Positions 60,363 through 64,000 of a stretch of 64,000 bases of DNA are shown in pieces. A model generated the notes under the pieces. It was not told the DNA's origin and ran no database searches. It was given only the letters and a program-made list of their open reading frames with translations. Source of the stretch: Bradyrhizobium sp. OK095 (GTDB taxonomy: Bacteria; Pseudomonadota; Alphaproteobacteria; Rhizobiales; Xanthobacteraceae); assembly GCF_900109945.1 (NCBI RefSeq), contig NZ_FOBX01000006.1, positions 186,001 through 250,000 of the forward strand. The letters are read 5' to 3'. The position numbers were made by a program, and so were the translations under genes. Numbering within the stretch: the stretch's first letter is position 1; each line of letters starts with the position of its first letter.

Positions 60363-61781
60363 CTACTCGTCCAAAATCCAGGTGTCTTTGGTGCCGCCGC
60401 CCTGGCTCGAATTCACCACCAGGGAGCCTTCCTTCAGTGCGACGCGTGTGAGCCCGCCGGGCACGATCGTGGTGGTCTTGCTGCCCGTCAGCACGAAGGG
60501 CCGCAGGTCCACATGGCGCGGTGCGAGGCCACTTGCCGTGCAGGTCGGGCAGGTCGAGAGCGCCAGCGTCGGCTGCGCAATAAACCCTTCCGGCTCGCGC
60601 TTGAGTTTTTCGCGGAACGCTTCGATCGTGGCCTTGGTCGCGGCAGGGCCGATCAGCATGCCGTAGCCGCCGGAGCCGTGCACTTCCTTGACGACGAGAT
60701 CGCCGAGATGGTCGAGCACGTAAGCCAGATCCTTCGGCTCGCGGCAGCGCCAGGTCTGAACGTTCTTCAGGATCGGCTCCTCGCCGAGGTAGAATTTCAC
60801 GATCTCCGGCATGTAGGAGTAGATCGCCTTGTCGTCGGCGATGCCGGTGCCGACGGCGTTGGCGAGCGTGATGTTGCCGGCGGCGTAGGCCGACATCAGC
60901 CCGGGCACGCCGAGCGCGGAGTCGGGACGGAAGGTGAGGGGATCGAGGTAATCGTCATCGACGCGGCGGTAGATCACGTCGACCCGCTTCACCCCCTCGG
61001 TCGTCCGCATGAACACTTCGTTGTTCTTGACGATGAGGTCGCGGCCCTCGACGAGTTCGATGCCGAGCTTGTCGGCGAGGAAGGAGTGCTCGTAATAGGC
61101 GGAGTTGTAGACGCCGGGCGTGAGGAGAGCGACCGTCGGCTCGCCTGAGGCGCTGTTCGGCGCGACCGAGCGGAGCGCAGACAGCAGCTCATCCGGATAG
61201 CGCTCGACCGGCGCCACCCTGTGGCGCGCGAACAGATCCGGAAACAACCGCATCATGATTTCGCGGTTTTCCAGCATGTACGACACGCCGGACGGCGTGC
61301 GCGCATTGTCCTCCAGCACGATGAAGTCCTCGGCGTCGACCCTGATGATGTCGATGCCGGCGATGTGCACGTAGACGTCGTGCGGCACCTGCTGGCCATT
61401 CATCTCGGGCCGGAACACCGGGTTCTGGAAGATCAGATCTTCGGGCACGATCCCGGCGCGGAGGATGTCGCGGCCGTGATAGATGTCGCGCAGAAACATA
61501 TTGAGCGCACGCACGCGCTGCTTCAGCCCCTTCTCCAGCAGCGTCCATTCCTTGCCGGACATGATCCGCGGGATCACGTCGAACGGAATCAGGCGCTCGG
61601 TCGATTCGGACTCGCCGTAGACGGCGAAGGTGATGCCGATCCGGCGGAACAGGAGCTCGGCTTCCTGGCGGCGATATTCGAGCGCCTCGGGAGGCGTCTC
61701 CTTGAGCCAGCGCGCCAGCTCCTGATAGGCAGGGCGAAGGTCCCCACCGGGAATATTCATTTCATCAAACGCGAGTGCCAT
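60363..61781 (-). CDS. Circularly permuted type 2 ATP-grasp protein
   Basis: A 472-residue protein of the CP_ATPgrasp_2 family: PFDVIPRIMSGKEWTLLEKGLKQRVRALNMFLRDIYHG, DVYVHIAGIDIIRVD, VLEDNARTPSGVSYMLENREIMMR and VVKEVHGSGGYGMLIGP (the nucleotide-binding loop) match throughout. It should activate a carboxylate with ATP and join it to an amine, perhaps making a peptide or protein tag. It leads the minus-strand run that ends with Anbu and SDR. Confidence 0.94.
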   Translation of the reverse strand: MALAFDEMNIPGGDLRPAYQELARWLKETPPEALEYRRQEAELLFRRIGITFAVYGESESTERLIPFDVIPRIMSGKEWTLLEKGLKQRVRALNMFLRDIYHGRDILRAGIVPEDLIFQNPVFRPEMNGQQVPHDVYVHIAGIDIIRVDAEDFIVLEDNARTPSGVSYMLENREIMMRLFPDLFARHRVAPVERYPDELLSALRSVAPNSASGEPTVALLTPGVYNSAYYEHSFLADKLGIELVEGRDLIVKNNEVFMRTTEGVKRVDVIYRRVDDDYLDPLTFRPDSALGVPGLMSAYAAGNITLANAVGTGIADDKAIYSYMPEIVKFYLGEEPILKNVQTWRCREPKDLAYVLDHLGDLVVKEVHGSGGYGMLIGPAATKATIEAFREKLKREPEGFIAQPTLALSTCPTCTASGLAPRHVDLRPFVLTGSKTTTIVPGGLTRVALKEGSLVVNSSQGGGTKDTWILDE

Positions 61782-62059
61782 AGAACCCGACTTGTCTCCG
61801 CAAGGCGTTGCGCCATGTGACAGGTCGCTGAGCCTTGGGTGAAGACCGCAACGTCCTGGCCATGCGGCAAGAGTGCATGACTTTCATGTGGTAGCAAGGG
61901 GCGGGCCAGCGCGATAAGCATGGACTGGCAGGATTTACCGGGGATGGCTGGTGGCTTGCCTGAAAAAATGGCTGAGGTCTGCTTATTTCGGCAGCAAAAC
62001 CGCGTGACTTCAACGCGTTACCTCGGCAAAGTCGGGCCGACAGGTGAGGGACTTACGGC

Positions 62060-62797
62060 ATGAGCGAGATCGTCACGGCGGGCATTCTGGTCATCGGGGA
62101 TGAAATCCTGTCCGGCCGGACCAAGGACAAGAATATCGGCTTCATCGCCGAATACCTCACCAATATCGGCATCGACCTGAAGGAAGTCCGGGTCGTCTCG
62201 GACGACGAACCCGACATCATCGCCGCGTTGGATGCACTGCGGCATCGCTACACCTACGTCTTCACCACCGGCGGGATCGGGCCGACCCATGACGACATCA
62301 CCGCCGACAGCATCGCCAAGGCCTTTGGCGTCGGCATCGACCATCATCCGGAGGTGGTCGCCCGCTTCCGCGAGCGCTGGAGCGAGCAGGACCTCAACGA
62401 GGCCCGCCTACGCATGGCTCGAATCCCCGACGGTGCCGAGCTGATCCAGAGCGCGACCATCCTCGCCCCCGGCTTCAAGATCGGCAATGTCATTGTCATG
62501 GCCGGCGTGCCCTCGATCATGCAGGCGATGATGGACATCGTCTCGCCCAAGCTGAAATCGGGCGTCCGCATGCTGTCCGAATCGGTCCGCGCCAACGCGC
62601 GGGAAGGCGACATCGGCAGCCCGCTGCGGGAAATCGCCGCCGCCCACCCCGACACCATCATCGGCAGCTATCCCTTCATGGACGAAGAGCAAAAGCCCAA
62701 CACCAATCTGGTGGTGCGCTCGCGCGATGCGGACAAGCTCGCAGCCGCAATGGCCGCGGTGAAGGACATGCTGGCGGGATTGAACATCACCCGGTAG
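62060..62797 (+). CDS. CinA-like molybdopterin-binding-fold protein
   Basis: A 245-residue protein with the MoCF_biosynth domain: TAGILVIGDEILSGRTKDKN and YVFTTGGIGPTHDDITADSIAKAFG are the CinA/MoaB-type signature. It is the N-terminal half of CinA without the amidase half. CinA relatives hydrolyse ADP-ribose or NMN-type compounds; this short form is unassigned. It is divergent from the ATP-grasp gene and 27 bases before gpt. Confidence 0.9.
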   Translation: MSEIVTAGILVIGDEILSGRTKDKNIGFIAEYLTNIGIDLKEVRVVSDDEPDIIAALDALRHRYTYVFTTGGIGPTHDDITADSIAKAFGVGIDHHPEVVARFRERWSEQDLNEARLRMARIPDGAELIQSATILAPGFKIGNVIVMAGVPSIMQAMMDIVSPKLKSGVRMLSESVRANAREGDIGSPLREIAAAHPDTIIGSYPFMDEEQKPNTNLVVRSRDADKLAAAMAAVKDMLAGLNITR

Positions 62798-62824
62798 CGC
62801 CGGTAGACGAAGCAGGAGACGACA

Positions 62825-63352
62825 ATGGCTGGTGAAGCCCCGGAATTGAGTGCGCAGGAGCGCGCTGGCAAAGCTTTCCCGGTCTCGTGGGACCAGTTCC
62901 ACCGGGATTGCCGGGCGCTGACCTGGCGGCTCAACGAGGTCGGTCCGTTCCACGCGGTGATCGCGATCACCCGCGGCGGCCTGGTGCCGGCTGCGATCGT
63001 GGCCCGCGAGCTCGGCGTGCGCGTGATCGATACGGTCTGCATCGCCAGCTACGATCACGACAAGCAGGGTGAGCTCCAGGTCCTCAAGGGCATTTCGGAC
63101 GCGGCGATGAAGCTCGGCGGCGGCACCGGCAAGGGCCTCCTGATCGTCGACGACCTCGTCGACACCGGCAAGACCGGCAAGCTGGTGCGCAAGATGCTGC
63201 CCGATGCGCATTTCGCCACCGTCTACGCCAAGCCGATGGGCCGCCCGCTGGTCGACACCTTCATCACCGAGGTGTCGCAGGACACCTGGATCTTCTTCCC
63301 CTGGGACACCGCGCTGTCCTATCACCCGCCGCTCCGCGACGGGGCGGCGTGA
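62825..63352 (+). CDS. gpt: Xanthine phosphoribosyltransferase
   Basis: A 175-residue purine salvage enzyme: FHAVIAITRGGLVPAAIVARELGVRVIDTVCI, the PRPP loop LLIVDDLVDTGKTGKLV and WIFFPWDTA follow E. coli Gpt. It turns xanthine or guanine plus PRPP into the nucleotide. The first 15 residues are an extra leader. GGAGACG precedes the ATG at 62825. Confidence 0.94.
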   Translation: MAGEAPELSAQERAGKAFPVSWDQFHRDCRALTWRLNEVGPFHAVIAITRGGLVPAAIVARELGVRVIDTVCIASYDHDKQGELQVLKGISDAAMKLGGGTGKGLLIVDDLVDTGKTGKLVRKMLPDAHFATVYAKPMGRPLVDTFITEVSQDTWIFFPWDTALSYHPPLRDGAA

Positions 63353-63356
63353 CCAT

Positions 63357-63370
63357 CGCTCGCAATGACG
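63357..63370. repeat. Half-site remnant of the CGTCATTGCGAG repeat
   Basis: CGCTCGCAATGACG is one outer arm of the repeat at 54887-54966, left alone between gpt and the last gene. Confidence 0.55.
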
Positions 63371-63383
63371 GGCGGAGGCAGCC

Positions 63384-64000
63384 ATGCCCCTGCAAAATCG
63401 CGTCACGCCGACCGGCGACATCATCGCCACACCACATCGCGGCCTGTTCACCGGCAACCGCGGCATCATCCACGATCCCGCGACCAGGACGCTGCTGAAG
63501 AAGCGTTGGTCATCGCCGGCCTGGATCACCTGCCTGTGCGAATTCCGTGGCTGGCGGCGGCCGGTGATGGCGCGGCGGAGCTGGACCGAGCTGTTCTTTC
63601 TCGATGAGGCCACTGCCTTCGCCGCAGGTCATCGTCCCTGCTTCTTCTGTCGCCGCGACGATGCCACGCGTTTTCGCACCGCATGGGAGACGGGCAATGG
63701 CGCAGGCAAATTGAGTGCAAAGGCGATGGATGCCCAGCTGCATCTGGAACGGCTCGATCATGGCCGCAAGCGCCTGCACGCGCTGCCGATGTCATTCGCG
63801 GAATTGCCCGATGGCGCGATGGTGCAGCAGGGCGAGGAGAGCTTCTTGGCGATGCGGGGCCGGGCGCTGTTGTGGTCGCTAGCCGGCTATGCTCGCGTTG
63901 AGCGCGAGCCGGAAAGTCCGATGTTGCTGACGCCGCCATCCACATTGCGCGCGCTCTGCGCCGGATATCAACCGCTGCTGCATCCCACGGCTTTCGATTA
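63384..64000 (+). CDS. Unknown protein with CxxC motif, 3' end missing
   Basis: An open frame from the ATG at 63384 to the right edge, about 205 residues without a stop. GGCGGAGG lies about eight bases before the ATG. Visible marks are ITCLCEFRGWRRPVMARRSW and an HRPCFFCRRDDATRF stretch that may bind zinc with the earlier CLC. It ends within a sentence-like conserved tail. I recognise it only as an unnamed family found in rhizobia; no function can be given. It follows gpt by 31 bases. Confidence 0.75.
   Translation, partial: MPLQNRVTPTGDIIATPHRGLFTGNRGIIHDPATRTLLKKRWSSPAWITCLCEFRGWRRPVMARRSWTELFFLDEATAFAAGHRPCFFCRRDDATRFRTAWETGNGAGKLSAKAMDAQLHLERLDHGRKRLHALPMSFAELPDGAMVQQGEESFLAMRGRALLWSLAGYARVEREPESPMLLTPPSTLRALCAGYQPLLHPTAFD

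Overview
The window is about 64 kb of GC-rich DNA with the gene content and intergenic repeats of a Bradyrhizobium-type alphaproteobacterium (Nitrobacteraceae). The best single clue is the avidin-like gene at 5709-6194: its product closely matches the bradavidin of Bradyrhizobium, including the self-binding C-terminal tail. Supporting clues are a coxMDE-type CO dehydrogenase accessory cluster, a CIRCE-controlled groESL operon beside usg, and five or more families of short palindromic repeats between genes. There is no sign of a prophage, a transposase-bearing insertion sequence, a CRISPR array, an rRNA or a tRNA. It reads as chromosomal backbone with one accessory glycan island.

Layout. 1-5593: end of coxM, then coxD, coxE, two half-size XdhC/CoxI genes and a molybdopterin-binding/nucleotidyltransferase fusion, which together make and insert the cofactor of a CO dehydrogenase-family enzyme. 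5700-11003: the bradavidin gene, two DUF4189 secreted proteins (one fused to a hydrolase), DUF2000, a zinc alcohol dehydrogenase, and an ArsR-SRPBCC-GFA operon behind two tandem palindromes. 11082-14809: TetR-controlled HlyD/ABC export operon, with a palindromic repeat read in frame at the start of the adaptor gene. 14840-16448: membrane adenylate cyclase and a small secreted protein. 16545-20541: GntR regulator, MFS importer, Tat-exported amidohydrolase and PhzF protein. 20601-22691: DUF488, DUF72 and two small envelope proteins.

22949-35189 is a surface-glycan island: a GT2-GtrA fusion and an ArnT-like transferase, then divergent operons for two sugar epimerases, a DegT aminotransferase, GT25, WbqC, two methyltransferases, an ATP-grasp enzyme, a phosphoesterase and a TPR-glycosyltransferase. 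The genes overlap tightly and the DNA looks somewhat less GC-rich than its surroundings. 35224-39451: CHASE2 adenylate cyclase with a FecR-like protein, and a DUF2778 wall enzyme. 39512-44964: SDR, caspase-like protein, GST/isochorismatase with a divergent LysR, and signal peptidase I.

44972-45379 is a 408-bp cassette: a GIY-YIG nuclease gene, cut short by a TAG codon, between two inverted 52-bp repeats that differ at one base. Next come groESL, usg with a structured leader, a cupin with a histone-like tail, a LysR/binding protein/threonine aldolase group, a nucleoside transporter and an MFS exporter.

55074-61781 (minus strand) holds the Anbu proteasome-like peptidase together with a circularly permuted ATP-grasp protein, an alpha-E protein and a transglutaminase-like protein, a known but functionally unsolved association. 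Here a flavin monooxygenase-like gene and a CMD gene sit inside the set. The window ends with a CinA-like protein, xanthine phosphoribosyltransferase and the start of an unknown gene. Best candidates for something new: the repeat-flanked GIY-YIG cassette, the Anbu locus with its inserted redox genes, and the usg leader RNA.
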